64,000 nucleotides of DNA, from NCBI RefSeq assembly GCF_902859915.1, contig NZ_CADIKK010000018.1, positions 99,609 through 163,608 of the forward strand, given 5' to 3'. Made by a program: the position numbers and the translations under genes. The notes beneath the pieces are model-generated. The model was not told where the DNA came from. It made no database searches and was given only the letters and a program-made list of their open reading frames with translations. Within the stretch, counting starts at the first letter, position 1; every line of letters begins with the position of its first letter. Below, in pieces: positions 55,816 to 64,000 of this stretch. The stretch comes from Paraburkholderia ultramafica (GTDB lineage: Bacteria > Pseudomonadota > Gammaproteobacteria > Burkholderiales > Burkholderiaceae).

Positions 55816-56940
55816 ATGCGTTTTGTCCGCACGGCCGGAGCATGGCTCGGAGCGCTTTCGGTTGCCGTGCTGCTGGCGTCCTGCGGAGGCAGCGGTGCGG
55901 TCCGGCCGTCGGTTTCGCCGCCCACGGGTGCCGCGATCATACCCGGACAGATTGCCGCGACGCGACTCACCGCAGTCGCCTGGCAGCAGGTGCCGGGTTG
56001 GCAGGACGACTCGCTGATCGGCGCGACGGCGGCGTTGCGGCAAAACTGCGTGAGGCTTGCGCGTCAGCCGAACTGGTCGCGTGCGTGTGCCGCGGCCTCG
56101 CAAATCGACGATCTCGACGTCACCAGTGCGCGGGCTTTTTTCGAAGCCTACTTCACGCCTTTCCAGCTAGCCAATAACGACGGCACGCTCGACGGTCTCG
56201 TCACCGGGTACTACGAGCCCTTGCTGCGCGGTTCGCGTACACGGCACGGGGTGTATCAGACGGCGCTGTATCGCTGGCCATCCGCTTATCGCACGGGCTC
56301 GCCGCTGCCGGCGCGTGCGCAGCTCGAGCGCGCGGGCGTGCTCAACGGCAATGAACTCGTCTGGGTCGACGATCCGATTGAAGCGTTCTTCCTGCAGGTG
56401 CAGGGTTCCGGGCGGGTCGTGATGGAAGACGGCAGCGTGATGCGCGTCGGCTTCGGCGGCACCAACAATCAGCCGTACAAGTCCATCGGGCGCTGGCTAT
56501 TGGATCGCGGCGAGCTCACGCCCGCGCAGGCGACCATGCAGGGCATCAAGGCATGGGCGCGCGCGAACCCGACGCGGGTCGATGCGCTGCTCGATACGAA
56601 TCCGCGCTTCGTGTTCTTCCGTGAGATGCCGTCCGGCGAAAGCGTGCCGAGCGGCGGCGCGGACGGTCCAATCGGCGCGCTCGGCGTGCCGTTGACACCG
56701 GAGCGGTCGATCGCGGTCGATCCGACGTCGATTCCGCTGGGTACGCCGGTGTTCTTGCGGACCACGCGTCCGTTGACGAACTCGCCGATGAATCGCCTGG
56801 TGTTCGCGCAGGACACCGGTTCCGCGATCAAAGGCGGCGTGCGTGCCGACTACTTCTGGGGTCTCGGCGACGACGCCGGCGATCTGGCCGGCAAGATGAA
56901 GCAGGGCGGCAGGATGTGGCTGTTGCTGCCGAATTCGTGA
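55816..56940 (+). CDS. mltA: Membrane-bound lytic murein transglycosylase A
   Basis: MltA cleaves peptidoglycan to 1,6-anhydromuropeptides. The 374-residue precursor has a lipoprotein signal with lipobox LASC (C23), the MltA domain with VTGYYEPLLRGS and FFLQVQGSGRV, and the C-terminal 3D domain with FAQDTGSAIKGGVRADYFWG carrying the catalytic Asp. The ATG at 55816 gives a normal signal peptide; an ATG at 55786 would lengthen it. Confidence 0.93.
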   Translation: MRFVRTAGAWLGALSVAVLLASCGGSGAVRPSVSPPTGAAIIPGQIAATRLTAVAWQQVPGWQDDSLIGATAALRQNCVRLARQPNWSRACAAASQIDDLDVTSARAFFEAYFTPFQLANNDGTLDGLVTGYYEPLLRGSRTRHGVYQTALYRWPSAYRTGSPLPARAQLERAGVLNGNELVWVDDPIEAFFLQVQGSGRVVMEDGSVMRVGFGGTNNQPYKSIGRWLLDRGELTPAQATMQGIKAWARANPTRVDALLDTNPRFVFFREMPSGESVPSGGADGPIGALGVPLTPERSIAVDPTSIPLGTPVFLRTTRPLTNSPMNRLVFAQDTGSAIKGGVRADYFWGLGDDAGDLAGKMKQGGRMWLLLPNS

Positions 56941-57074
56941 GTGTGAGAGTTCGGTGATCTGTGAAGCAGTGGGTTTCTGAATCGAGACCGCCGCTTCGAG
57001 ACTTGCAGAGCGAGCCCGCATGAGTTCTCAGCACGAGCGCCCGCTTCCGGGGAGCTTCGCTGAGTGAGTAGTTG

Positions 57075-57124
57075 AAAACGGCGTCATGTCCGGATGTGAA
57101 TCCGGACGTGACGCCGTTTTTTTT
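57075..57124. terminator. Long bidirectional terminator between mltA and paaK
   Basis: A 21-bp stem (57075-57095 / 57100-57120), broken only by one T-G wobble, closes on GTGA. It is flanked by A4 and T8, so it serves both converging genes. Confidence 0.95.
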
Positions 57125-57132
57125 CGCGCGAG

Positions 57133-58437
57133 TTAGCCCCCCGACCTGCGCTTGTCCACCACGCGCCGCGCCTTGCCCACCGAGCGTTCAATGCCGTTCA
57201 CAGCCAGCACGTTCACCACCGCGCTCACACCGATCAGCGCCTTGATGTCATAGGCGAGGGTCTGCTTTGCCGTGTTCAGCGCGGCCGTATCCGGTGCGGT
57301 TTCCGGGCAGGGCTCGACGTTCAGCGTCAATACGTCGAGCGGGCCTTCCTTGGTCAGTACGATCTGGTAATGCGGCGCGAGCGCGTGCTGCTTGAGCAGC
57401 AGTTCTTCGATCTGCGTCGGGAACACGTTGACGCCGCGCACGATCATCATGTCGTCCGAGCGGCCGGTGATCTTTTCCATCCGGCGCATCGTGCGAGCGC
57501 TGCCTGGCAGCAGGCGCGTGAGGTCGCGCGTGCGGTAGCGGACGATCGGCAACGCTTCCTTGGTCAACGACGTGAACACCAGCTCGCCGAGTTCACCGTC
57601 GGGCAGCACCTCGCCGGTTTCGGGATCGATGATCTCCGGATAGAAATGATCTTCCCAGATGGTCGGGCCGTCCTTCGTTTCCACGCACTCCGATGCCACG
57701 CCGGGGCCCATCACCTCGGACAGGCCGTAGATGTCGACGGCATCGATGCCCATGCGCTTTTCGATCGCCTGACGCATGTCGTTGGTCCACGGCTCCGCAC
57801 CGAAGATGCCGATGCGCAGCGAACAAGTGGCCGGGTCGATGCCTTGCCGTTCGAGTTCGTCGGCGATCGAGAGCATGTAGCTAGGCGTCACCATGATGAT
57901 GTCCGGCCGGAAATCCTGAATCAGCTGCACCTGTTTCTCGGTCTGGCCGCCACCGAACGGAATCACGGTGAGGCCCGCGCGTTCGGCGCCGTAGTGCGCG
58001 CCGAGGCCGCCGGTGAACAGCCCGTAGCCGTAGCTCACGTGAACCTTGTCGCCGCGCTTCGCGCCGGCGGCGCGGATCGAACGCGCGACGAGATTCGCCC
58101 ACGTGTCGATATCGCGCGCGGTGTAGCCGACGACGGTCGGCTTGCCCGTCGTGCCGGACGATGCGTGAATCCGTGAAATCTGCTCCTGCGGTACGGCGAA
58201 CATCCCGAACGGATAGCTGTCGCGCAGATCCTTCTTGGTGGTGAACGGAAAGCGCGCCAGATCCGCGAGCGTTTGGACTTCGCTCGGGTGAACGCCGGCT
58301 TCATCGAACTTGCGTCGATAGACCGGCGAATTTTCATACGCATGGTTCAGCGACCATTTGAGCCGTTCAAGTTGAAGCGCGGCAAGTTCGTCGCGGCTGG
58401 CGGTCTCGATTGGATCGAGCGGAAGGACGGTCGTCAT
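57133..58437 (-). CDS. paaK: Phenylacetate-CoA ligase
   Basis: PaaK activates phenylacetate to phenylacetyl-CoA with ATP, the entry step of the pathway. The 434-residue adenylate-forming enzyme has the SSGTTGKP loop (93-100), IFGAEPWTNDMR, the YGLSEVMGPGVASEC motif and a C-terminal domain with GRSDDMMIVRGVNVFPTQIEELL. It lies 184 bp after paaI on the same strand. Confidence 0.95.
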   Translation of the reverse strand: MTTVLPLDPIETASRDELAALQLERLKWSLNHAYENSPVYRRKFDEAGVHPSEVQTLADLARFPFTTKKDLRDSYPFGMFAVPQEQISRIHASSGTTGKPTVVGYTARDIDTWANLVARSIRAAGAKRGDKVHVSYGYGLFTGGLGAHYGAERAGLTVIPFGGGQTEKQVQLIQDFRPDIIMVTPSYMLSIADELERQGIDPATCSLRIGIFGAEPWTNDMRQAIEKRMGIDAVDIYGLSEVMGPGVASECVETKDGPTIWEDHFYPEIIDPETGEVLPDGELGELVFTSLTKEALPIVRYRTRDLTRLLPGSARTMRRMEKITGRSDDMMIVRGVNVFPTQIEELLLKQHALAPHYQIVLTKEGPLDVLTLNVEPCPETAPDTAALNTAKQTLAYDIKALIGVSAVVNVLAVNGIERSVGKARRVVDKRRSGG

Positions 58438-58621
58438 TGAATGTCTCCTTGCTGCCTCAGTGCTTGAGTCTGATGTACGGTGCGCTCTCGCGCAAAAAAC
58501 CGGGGACTGGCTGCTATTTTGGGATAGGGCGTCGGTGAGCCGCTACTGTGTCGCGAGTTTGCCGCGGTGCTGCGGCGGCCTTTGCCGCTGCGTTGTCGTC
58601 GGTTCATCGCGCGTTTGCCTT

Positions 58622-59083
58622 TCAATCGCCCGTGGGAATCAGGTTGCCTTTGATTTGCGCCGACTTGCCGCGAAACATGGCGACAGTCTCCTCGGCGCGA
58701 TTCGTGACGCGAATATCGTAGATGCCGGTGCGCCCGCTCAGTGTCTGCTCGACGGCTTCCGCCGTCAGCACATCGCCGCCTCGCACAGGTTTCAGGTACT
58801 CGATCGAACAGCCGGCCGCGACCGTATTGATGTTGTATGTGTTGCAGGCGAACGCGAACGTCGAGTCGGCGAGTGTGAAAATCAGGCCGCCGTGGCAAAT
58901 CTCGTGGCCGTTCAGAAAGTCGTCGCGCACCGCCATGCGCAGACGCGCATACCCAGCGCGCACTTCCAGGATTTCGAGTCCGAGCGCCCGGCTGCAGGCA
59001 TCGTTCTCGTACATCGCGGCAGCGGTCGCGCGGGCGAGCTCGTCCGGCGTCATCTGGCTGGCGTGGTTGGCTTGAGTGGACAT
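58622..59083 (-). CDS. paaI: Hydroxyphenylacetyl-CoA thioesterase PaaI
   Basis: PaaI is a hot-dog-fold thioesterase that relieves CoA sequestration in the paa pathway. The 153-residue protein shows NGHEICHGGLIFTLADSTFAFACN, with the catalytic Asp in TLADS, and the SIEYLKPVRGGDVLTAEA strand. The start MSTQANHASQ at 59083 lies 1 bp from the paaG stop, indicating a tight operon. Confidence 0.94.
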   Translation of the reverse strand: MSTQANHASQMTPDELARATAAAMYENDACSRALGLEILEVRAGYARLRMAVRDDFLNGHEICHGGLIFTLADSTFAFACNTYNINTVAAGCSIEYLKPVRGGDVLTAEAVEQTLSGRTGIYDIRVTNRAEETVAMFRGKSAQIKGNLIPTGD

Positions 59084-59084
59084 G

Positions 59085-59876
59085 TCAGCGGCCCTCGAAG
59101 CGTGGCGCACGCTTTTCCACGAATGCCTGCACGCCTTCTGTGTAGTCGTGGGATGCACCGAGCTCGCGTTGCAGATCGCGTTCGAGATCGAGTTGCTGGT
59201 CGAGGGTTTGCGTCGCGCCCGCACGCATTGCCTGCTTGATCGCGGCGATGGCGCGCGTAGGTTGCCGTGCGAACTGGGCCGCGAGTTTAGCCGCGGTGGC
59301 GGAGAGTTCCGTGTCGTCGAGCGCCTGCCAGATCATGCCCCAGCTTTCGGCTTTTTCCGCGCTGAGTTTGTCGCCAGTAATGGCGAGCCCCAAGGCGCGC
59401 GCCATGCCGACGCGCTGCGGCAGGAACCAGGTGCCGCCCGAGTCCGGCACGAGGCCGATCTTCACGAACGCCTGAATGAAGCTGGCGGAACGGGCCGCGA
59501 GCACGAGGTCGCAGGCCAGCGCGAGATTGGCGCCGGCGCCGGCAGCTGTACCGTTGACCGCCGCGATCACCGGTAGCGGCAGTGCTTGCAGACGGCGAAT
59601 CAGTGGGTTGAAATGCTCGTCGATCAGATCGCCCAGGTCCGTCGTCGCGCCTGGCGTGAAGTCGAGGTCGGCGAGATCCTGGCCGGCGCAAAAGCCTCGG
59701 CCCGCGCCCGTCAGCACGAGCGCACGGGCGCCGGACGCTTCAACCTGATCAAGCGCGGCGCCCAGTTCCTGATGCATCGCGCGCGTGAAGCTGTTGAGCT
59801 TGTCCGGCCGGTTCAGCGTGATGGTTGCTACATGGCTCGATGCGTCGATGTCCAGGCGAATCGCTTCATATGACAT
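59085..59876 (-). CDS. paaG: 1,2-epoxyphenylacetyl-CoA isomerase PaaG
   Basis: PaaG isomerises ring-epoxidised phenylacetyl-CoA to the oxepin and also acts later as a double-bond isomerase. The 263-residue crotonase-fold protein has GRGFCAGQDLADL (oxyanion hole), the NGTAAGAGANLALACD segment and the LVPDSGGTWFLPQRVG loop with Asp at the PaaG position. GGAGACACCC precedes the ATG at 59876. It is 50 bp after paaJ. Confidence 0.92.
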   Translation of the reverse strand: MSYEAIRLDIDASSHVATITLNRPDKLNSFTRAMHQELGAALDQVEASGARALVLTGAGRGFCAGQDLADLDFTPGATTDLGDLIDEHFNPLIRRLQALPLPVIAAVNGTAAGAGANLALACDLVLAARSASFIQAFVKIGLVPDSGGTWFLPQRVGMARALGLAITGDKLSAEKAESWGMIWQALDDTELSATAAKLAAQFARQPTRAIAAIKQAMRAGATQTLDQQLDLERDLQRELGASHDYTEGVQAFVEKRAPRFEGR

Positions 59877-59926
59877 TGGGTGTCTCCTCAAAGTCTCTTT
59901 TGCTGATGGGCACTGCGGCGTTGCGA

Positions 59927-61129
59927 TTAGAGCTGCTCGATGACCAGTGCAATGCCTTGACCTACGCCGATGCACATCGTGCACAGCGCAAAGCGGCCGT
60001 TGATCCGTTCCAGTTGATACAGCGCGGTCGTGATCAGACGCGCGCCCGATGCGCCCAGCGGGTGGCCGAGCGCAATGGCGCCGCCGTTCGGATTGACGCG
60101 CGGATCGTCGTCGCGCAGACCGAGCGTACGCAGAACGGCCAAGCCCTGCGACGCGAATGCTTCGTTAAGCTCGATCACGTCGAATTGTTCGAGCGTCATG
60201 CCGAGTTGCTTGAGCAGCTTTTGCGTCGCCGGTGCCGGTCCGACACCCATGATGCGCGGTTCGACGCCTGCGGTCGCCATGCCCACCACGCGTGCGCGGC
60301 GGCGCAGGCCGTACTGGTCCGCCGCCTGCTGATTCGCAAGCAACAGCGCGCAAGCGCCGTCGTTCACGCCTGACGCATTGCCTGCCGTCACGCTGCCGTC
60401 CGGACCAACCACGCCCTTGAGCTTGCCCAGACTTTCGAGCGATGTTTCCCGCGGATGCTCGTCGAGCAGGACGCGCACGGGGTCGCCTTTTTTCTGCGCG
60501 ATGTCGACACCGACGATTTCCTGCGCCAACGTGCCATCACGTTGCGCTCGGGCCGCTTTTTGCTGGCTTGCAAGCGCAAACGCATCCTGATCCGCGCGGC
60601 TCACGCTGAACTCGACGGCGACGTTTTCCGCGGTCTCCGGCATTGAATCGACGCCGTACTGACGCTTCATCAGCGGATTGATGAAACGCCAGCCGATGGT
60701 CGTGTCGTGAATGTCGGCTTGACGTGAGAACGCGCTCGTTGCCTTGCCCATGACGAATGGCGCGCGCGTCATGCTTTCGACACCGCCGGCAATCATGAGG
60801 CGCGCCTCGCCCGCCTTGATCGCGCGTGCGGCGGTGCCGACCGCGTCCATGCCCGAGCCACACAAGCGGTTGATGGTGGCGCCCGGCGCATCCGTGGGCA
60901 GACCGGCCAACAATGCCGACATGCGTGCAACGTTGCGGTTGTCTTCGCCGGCCTGATTGGCGCAGCCGTAGATTACGTCGTCGAGAGCTCGCCAGTCGAC
61001 CCCGGGATTGCGCTCGATCAGCGCCCTGATCGGGACGGCGCCGAGGTCGTCGGCGCGGACATCTTTCAGGGCGCCGCCGTAGCGGCCGATGGGGGTGCGA
61101 ATCGCATCGCAGATGAAGGCGTCGTTCAT
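59927..61129 (-). CDS. paaJ: 3-oxoadipyl-CoA / 3-oxo-5,6-dehydrosuberyl-CoA thiolase
   Basis: This thiolase releases acetyl-CoA in the last steps of phenylacetate breakdown. The 400-residue enzyme has nucleophile Cys in INRLCGSGMDAVG, the GHPLGASGARL His motif and the CIGVGQGIALVIE second Cys. The MNDAFICDAIRTPIGRYGG start matches PaaJ/PcaF proteins. PcaF of the beta-ketoadipate pathway is very similar; the paa context favours paaJ. Confidence 0.9.
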   Translation of the reverse strand: MNDAFICDAIRTPIGRYGGALKDVRADDLGAVPIRALIERNPGVDWRALDDVIYGCANQAGEDNRNVARMSALLAGLPTDAPGATINRLCGSGMDAVGTAARAIKAGEARLMIAGGVESMTRAPFVMGKATSAFSRQADIHDTTIGWRFINPLMKRQYGVDSMPETAENVAVEFSVSRADQDAFALASQQKAARAQRDGTLAQEIVGVDIAQKKGDPVRVLLDEHPRETSLESLGKLKGVVGPDGSVTAGNASGVNDGACALLLANQQAADQYGLRRRARVVGMATAGVEPRIMGVGPAPATQKLLKQLGMTLEQFDVIELNEAFASQGLAVLRTLGLRDDDPRVNPNGGAIALGHPLGASGARLITTALYQLERINGRFALCTMCIGVGQGIALVIEQL

Positions 61130-61267
61130 AGGATTTCCCGCTGGGGCGGATCGGCGCGTAACGCCGATCCGATGTCTCATGTTAGTTGGGGCGCACGACC
61201 CGGTCCATTCAGCCAAATGGCGTAGGAATGGAGCCGTGCACTTTCTTATGCCGTTGTCTTATGCCAT

Positions 61268-62968
61268 TCAGCCAGCTACCGCCGGCGCCGCTTTCGGTTC
61301 AACATGAACGCGGCTTTGAACTACGCGGAAACGGTTTGCGACAAAAGCTGCGTCGGCCAGCGCGGCGTTGGCTGCCGGGTTCGCGCCCGTGCCATGGAAG
61401 TCGGAGAAGGCCGCGGACTGATTGACGAACACGCCACCGGTCAGATTGATCGACAGTGCTACGCCGCCGCGGATCGACGCCTCGTGCGCGTCGTCGAGCA
61501 CGCCTGCGTCGGTGCTGTAGACCGACAGCGTCAGCGCGCCGTGCTCGGCGGCAATGGCGCCGGCGAGATCGAGCGACTGCGCGGTCGAGTCCGTCGCGAT
61601 CACGAACGAGATCGGTCCGAACCACTCTTTGGTGAACTGCGCGTGGTCGGTGGCTGCGTCCAGTTGCAGAACGAGCGGCGTGCGCACGCGAGCGCCGGCA
61701 AAAGCCGGATGTTCGAGCGGCTGGCTCTCGACGAGAACGCGGCCGAGCTTGCTGGCTTCGCCGATGCGCTGGGTGACGCCTTCGTTCTGAATGGCGCCGA
61801 GCAGTTCGACCGCGCGGGCCGGGTCGGCAACGAGTTTTTGCACAGCGCCCGCAATGGCTTGAGCGACTTCGTCAAAACCGAGCGTGCCGTCGGCAGTGCG
61901 AATGCCGGTGCGCGGCACGTAGATGTTCTGCGGCGCGGTGCACATCTGGCCCGAGTACAGCGCCAGCGAGAAGGCGATGTTGCGCGCGGCTGCTTTGATG
62001 TCGTCGACCGAGTCGATCACGATCTGATTGACACCGGCTTTTTCGGTGTAGACCTGAGCCTGGTGTGCATTGCGCTCGAGCCACGTGCCGTTTTGGGTGC
62101 TGCCGGTGAAGTCGATGAGTTTGATTTCCGGGCGCAGGGCCAGGTCCTGCACGAGTGCGCCATCGTTCGGCTCGGAAGCCAGCAACGTGACGACGTTCGG
62201 ATCGAACCCCGCTTCGCGCAAAACGTCACGCGCGATTCGTACGGTCAGCGCGAGCGGCAGAATCGCGCCCGGATGCGGCTTGACGATGACCGTGTTGCCA
62301 GTGGCCAGATCGGCGAAGAGGCCCGGATAACCATTCCACGTCGGGAACGTGCAGCAGCCGAGCACAAGGCCGGTGCCGCGCGGCACGACGGTATAGCGCT
62401 TGTGCATCGCGAGCGGCGGATTCTTGCCTTGCGGCTTTTCCCAGTGAGCGTCGGCGGGAATGCGGCGCAACTGGTCCCACGCATACACGACCGCTTCGAG
62501 CGCGCGGTCTTGTGCATGCGGGCCACCGGCCTGAAAAGCCATCATGAATGCCTGGCCGGTCGTGTGCATCACGCTGTAGCCAATTTCGAAGCTGGCGCGA
62601 TTCACCCGCGCGAGGATTTCGAGGCTCACGCCGATCCACGCCTGCGGGCCTGCCGCGCGCCAGTCGCGCTGCGCGGCGGCGGCTGCTGCGATCAGGGCGT
62701 CAGGGTTGGCTTTTGGGTAGCGCACGCCGAGCGGGAAGCCGAACGGCGAAACTTCGTCGCCGACCGTTTCTCCCGTCGACGGCTGGTCCAGTTCGAACGT
62801 TGTGTTGAGCAGCGCTTTGAAGGCGGCTTCGCCGTCCGCGTTGGCTGTTTCCCCGTACACTTTCGGACTGGGCATCTCGACGAACGGGCTCCAGTAGCCG
62901 CGCGTTTCAACCGCGGTAAGTGCCTTTTGCAGCGTGTCTTCGTGCTTGGTGAATAGCAGATGTGTCAT
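61268..62968 (-). CDS. paaN: Phenylacetic acid degradation protein PaaN (oxepin-CoA ring-opening aldehyde dehydrogenase)
   Basis: The 566-residue aldehyde dehydrogenase-fold protein is of the PaaN type, without the MaoC-like hydratase domain of PaaZ. The catalytic Cys is in YSGQMCTAPQN, and the NAD-binding segment IDFTGSTQNGTWLE is visible. It would oxidise the ring-opened aldehyde, with hydrolase activity supplied separately. The start MTHLLFTKHEDTLQ at 62968 is preferred over 63046. It diverges from paaF across a PaaR-type palindrome. Confidence 0.9.
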   Translation of the reverse strand: MTHLLFTKHEDTLQKALTAVETRGYWSPFVEMPSPKVYGETANADGEAAFKALLNTTFELDQPSTGETVGDEVSPFGFPLGVRYPKANPDALIAAAAAAQRDWRAAGPQAWIGVSLEILARVNRASFEIGYSVMHTTGQAFMMAFQAGGPHAQDRALEAVVYAWDQLRRIPADAHWEKPQGKNPPLAMHKRYTVVPRGTGLVLGCCTFPTWNGYPGLFADLATGNTVIVKPHPGAILPLALTVRIARDVLREAGFDPNVVTLLASEPNDGALVQDLALRPEIKLIDFTGSTQNGTWLERNAHQAQVYTEKAGVNQIVIDSVDDIKAAARNIAFSLALYSGQMCTAPQNIYVPRTGIRTADGTLGFDEVAQAIAGAVQKLVADPARAVELLGAIQNEGVTQRIGEASKLGRVLVESQPLEHPAFAGARVRTPLVLQLDAATDHAQFTKEWFGPISFVIATDSTAQSLDLAGAIAAEHGALTLSVYSTDAGVLDDAHEASIRGGVALSINLTGGVFVNQSAAFSDFHGTGANPAANAALADAAFVANRFRVVQSRVHVEPKAAPAVAG

Positions 62969-63016
62969 GGCAGAGGGGCTTGGCTGTACGTTGGGGAAAA
63001 GCCTGTCTAATAATTG

Positions 63017-63030
63017 ACCGACCGGTTGGT
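63017..63030. promoter_or_regulatory. Candidate PaaR (TetR-family) operator in the paaN-paaF divergent region
   Basis: ACCGACCGGTTGGT is a 14-bp palindrome with a single mismatched pair, matching the ACCGACCGGTCGGT type of site used by PaaR regulators in beta-proteobacteria. It overlaps a TTGACC -35-like hexamer and sits between the two divergent start codons. Confidence 0.7.
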
Positions 63031-63101
63031 TGGGGAATGGTAGCATTATTAAGAGAGCCGCGCGAAGCGTTTTCGCGTGTGATTAACCATTAGGAGGTGG
63101 C

Positions 63102-63878
63102 ATGGTTTACGAGAACATTCTGGTTGAGACGCGGGGACGGGTCGGTTTGATCACGTTGAATCGCCCGAAGGCGTTGAACGCTCTGAACGACGCATTGATG
63201 GACGAACTTGGGGGCGCGCTGCGCGAGTTCGACGGCGACGACGCGATCGGTGCGATTGTGGTGACGGGTAGCGAGAAAGCGTTCGCCGCTGGCGCCGACA
63301 TCGGCATGATGTCGACGTACACCTATATGGATGTCTACAAAGGCGACTACATCACCCGCAACTGGGAAACGGTTCGCTCCATCCGTAAGCCGATCATTGC
63401 CGCGGTGGCGGGTTTTGCGCTTGGCGGCGGCTGCGAGTTGGCGATGATGTGCGACATCATTTTTGCTGCCGACACGGCCAGGTTCGGCCAGCCGGAAATC
63501 AAGCTCGGCATCATGCCGGGCGCCGGCGGCACGCAGCGACTGCCGCGTGCTGTCTCGAAAGCGAAAGCGATGGATCTTTGTCTGACCGCCCGTTTCATGG
63601 ATGCGGCGGAAGCTGAGCGTGCCGGCTTGGTTTCGCGTGTTATTCCGGCTGCCTCACTGCTTGATGAGTCGATAGCTGCGGCCGCGACCATCGCGGAATT
63701 CCCGCTGCCGGCGGTGATGATGGTGAAGGAGGCGATCAACCGCGCCTATGAAACGACCCTCGCGGAAGGCGTGCATTTCGAGCGCCGCCTGTTCCATTCG
63801 CTCTTCGCGACAGAAGACCAGAAGGAAGGCATGGCCGCGTTCGTGGAGAAGCGCAAGCCGGTTTTCAAGCACCGTTAA
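63102..63878 (+). CDS. paaF: Enoyl-CoA hydratase PaaF
   Basis: PaaF hydrates 2,3-dehydroadipyl-CoA in the beta-oxidation phase of phenylacetate breakdown. The 258-residue crotonase has AFAAGADIGMM (oxyanion hole), GGGCELAMMCD with the first catalytic Glu, and QPEIKLGIMPGAGGTQRLPR with the second. A perfect AGGAGG lies 5 bases before the ATG. It is alone on the plus strand, divergent from paaN and likely under the same regulator. Confidence 0.93.
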   Translation: MVYENILVETRGRVGLITLNRPKALNALNDALMDELGGALREFDGDDAIGAIVVTGSEKAFAAGADIGMMSTYTYMDVYKGDYITRNWETVRSIRKPIIAAVAGFALGGGCELAMMCDIIFAADTARFGQPEIKLGIMPGAGGTQRLPRAVSKAKAMDLCLTARFMDAAEAERAGLVSRVIPAASLLDESIAAAATIAEFPLPAVMMVKEAINRAYETTLAEGVHFERRLFHSLFATEDQKEGMAAFVEKRKPVFKHR

Positions 63879-63898
63879 TACGCTTGTCAAAATAACGC

Positions 63899-63927
63899 TT
63901 GCAAGCCCTCTTCGGGCTCGCTAGAAT
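63899..63927 (+). promoter_or_regulatory. Near-consensus sigma-70 promoter pointing out of the window
   Basis: TTGCAA (63899-63904), a 17-bp spacer and TAGAAT (63922-63927) form a strong promoter. The spacer carries an AGCCC/GGGCT hairpin. The gene it serves lies beyond position 64000. The roughly 70 bases downstream show no start codon with a ribosome site, which would fit a tRNA or other RNA gene. Confidence 0.75.
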
Positions 63928-64000
63928 CTCGCTCTTTCGTGCTTCGGACACCGGGGCACGGGGAAGCGGGAAAGCCAGCAGTGGCAAGGCTTCCAGCGCA

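Overview
The window is high-GC chromosomal DNA of a beta-proteobacterium. Gene content and order fit Burkholderiaceae, most likely Paraburkholderia chromosome 1: HIT-tatABC-htrA-nif3-petABC-sspAB-tRNA-Thr; hemA-prfA-prmC-grxD-ubiX; apaG/rpe-gph-trpEGDC; and a dispersed phenylacetate (paa) cluster. It is mostly core genome. There is no phage, insertion sequence, CRISPR array or rRNA, so most of the novelty lies in regulatory DNA and a few small or atypical genes. Layout: 1-8973 holds a DUF4870-like gene tail, a HIT hydrolase, the Tat translocase, a DegS-like protease divergent from a Nif3-like protein, the cytochrome bc1 operon (its Rieske subunit is a probable Tat substrate), sspA/sspB and tRNA-Thr(UGU). 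9016-18601 is more accessory: two TetR regulators, two methyltransferases, a flavoprotein, DUF1059 and DUF1415 proteins, a TetR/MFS divergent pair with clear operators, and a nitroreductase. 18657-24816 holds an MFS carrier, a YegD-type Hsp70, a cold-shock protein with a strong promoter and long leader, an APC permease and a DODA-type dioxygenase. 24980-30199 (minus strand) is ubiX, grxD, prmC, prfA, hemA and a response regulator whose phospho-acceptor aspartate is replaced by glutamate. 30404-36443 holds a small membrane protein, an M24 aminopeptidase, a HAD hydrolase, an AsmA/DUF748-like protein and EttA. 36676-40971 is ugpBAEC for glycerol-3-phosphate uptake. 41347-47446 holds ychF, a UbiH-family hydroxylase (possibly leaderless), dsbC, an M61 peptidase and azoR. 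47552-54891 (minus) is rpe-gph-trpEGDC-CYTH-ung, with a newly read trp leader peptide (three Trp codons) and an attenuator between gph and trpE. 55164-56940 holds apaG, a 53-residue membrane protein and mltA. 57133-63878 is paaK, paaI, paaG, paaJ and paaN (minus) divergent from paaF (plus) across a PaaR-type palindrome. The window ends just after a near-consensus sigma-70 promoter that must serve a gene beyond the edge. How the genes work together: TatABC probably exports the Rieske protein encoded about 2.4 kb downstream. rpe and gph, which handle pentose-phosphate and glycolate metabolites, lead into the tryptophan operon, whose own promoter appears to be embedded in gph and whose expression is probably tuned by attenuation. 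prmC modifies the release factor encoded beside it. The paa genes encode activation, isomerisation, ring cleavage and beta-oxidation of phenylacetyl-CoA; the epoxidase PaaABCDE and PaaH are not in this window.
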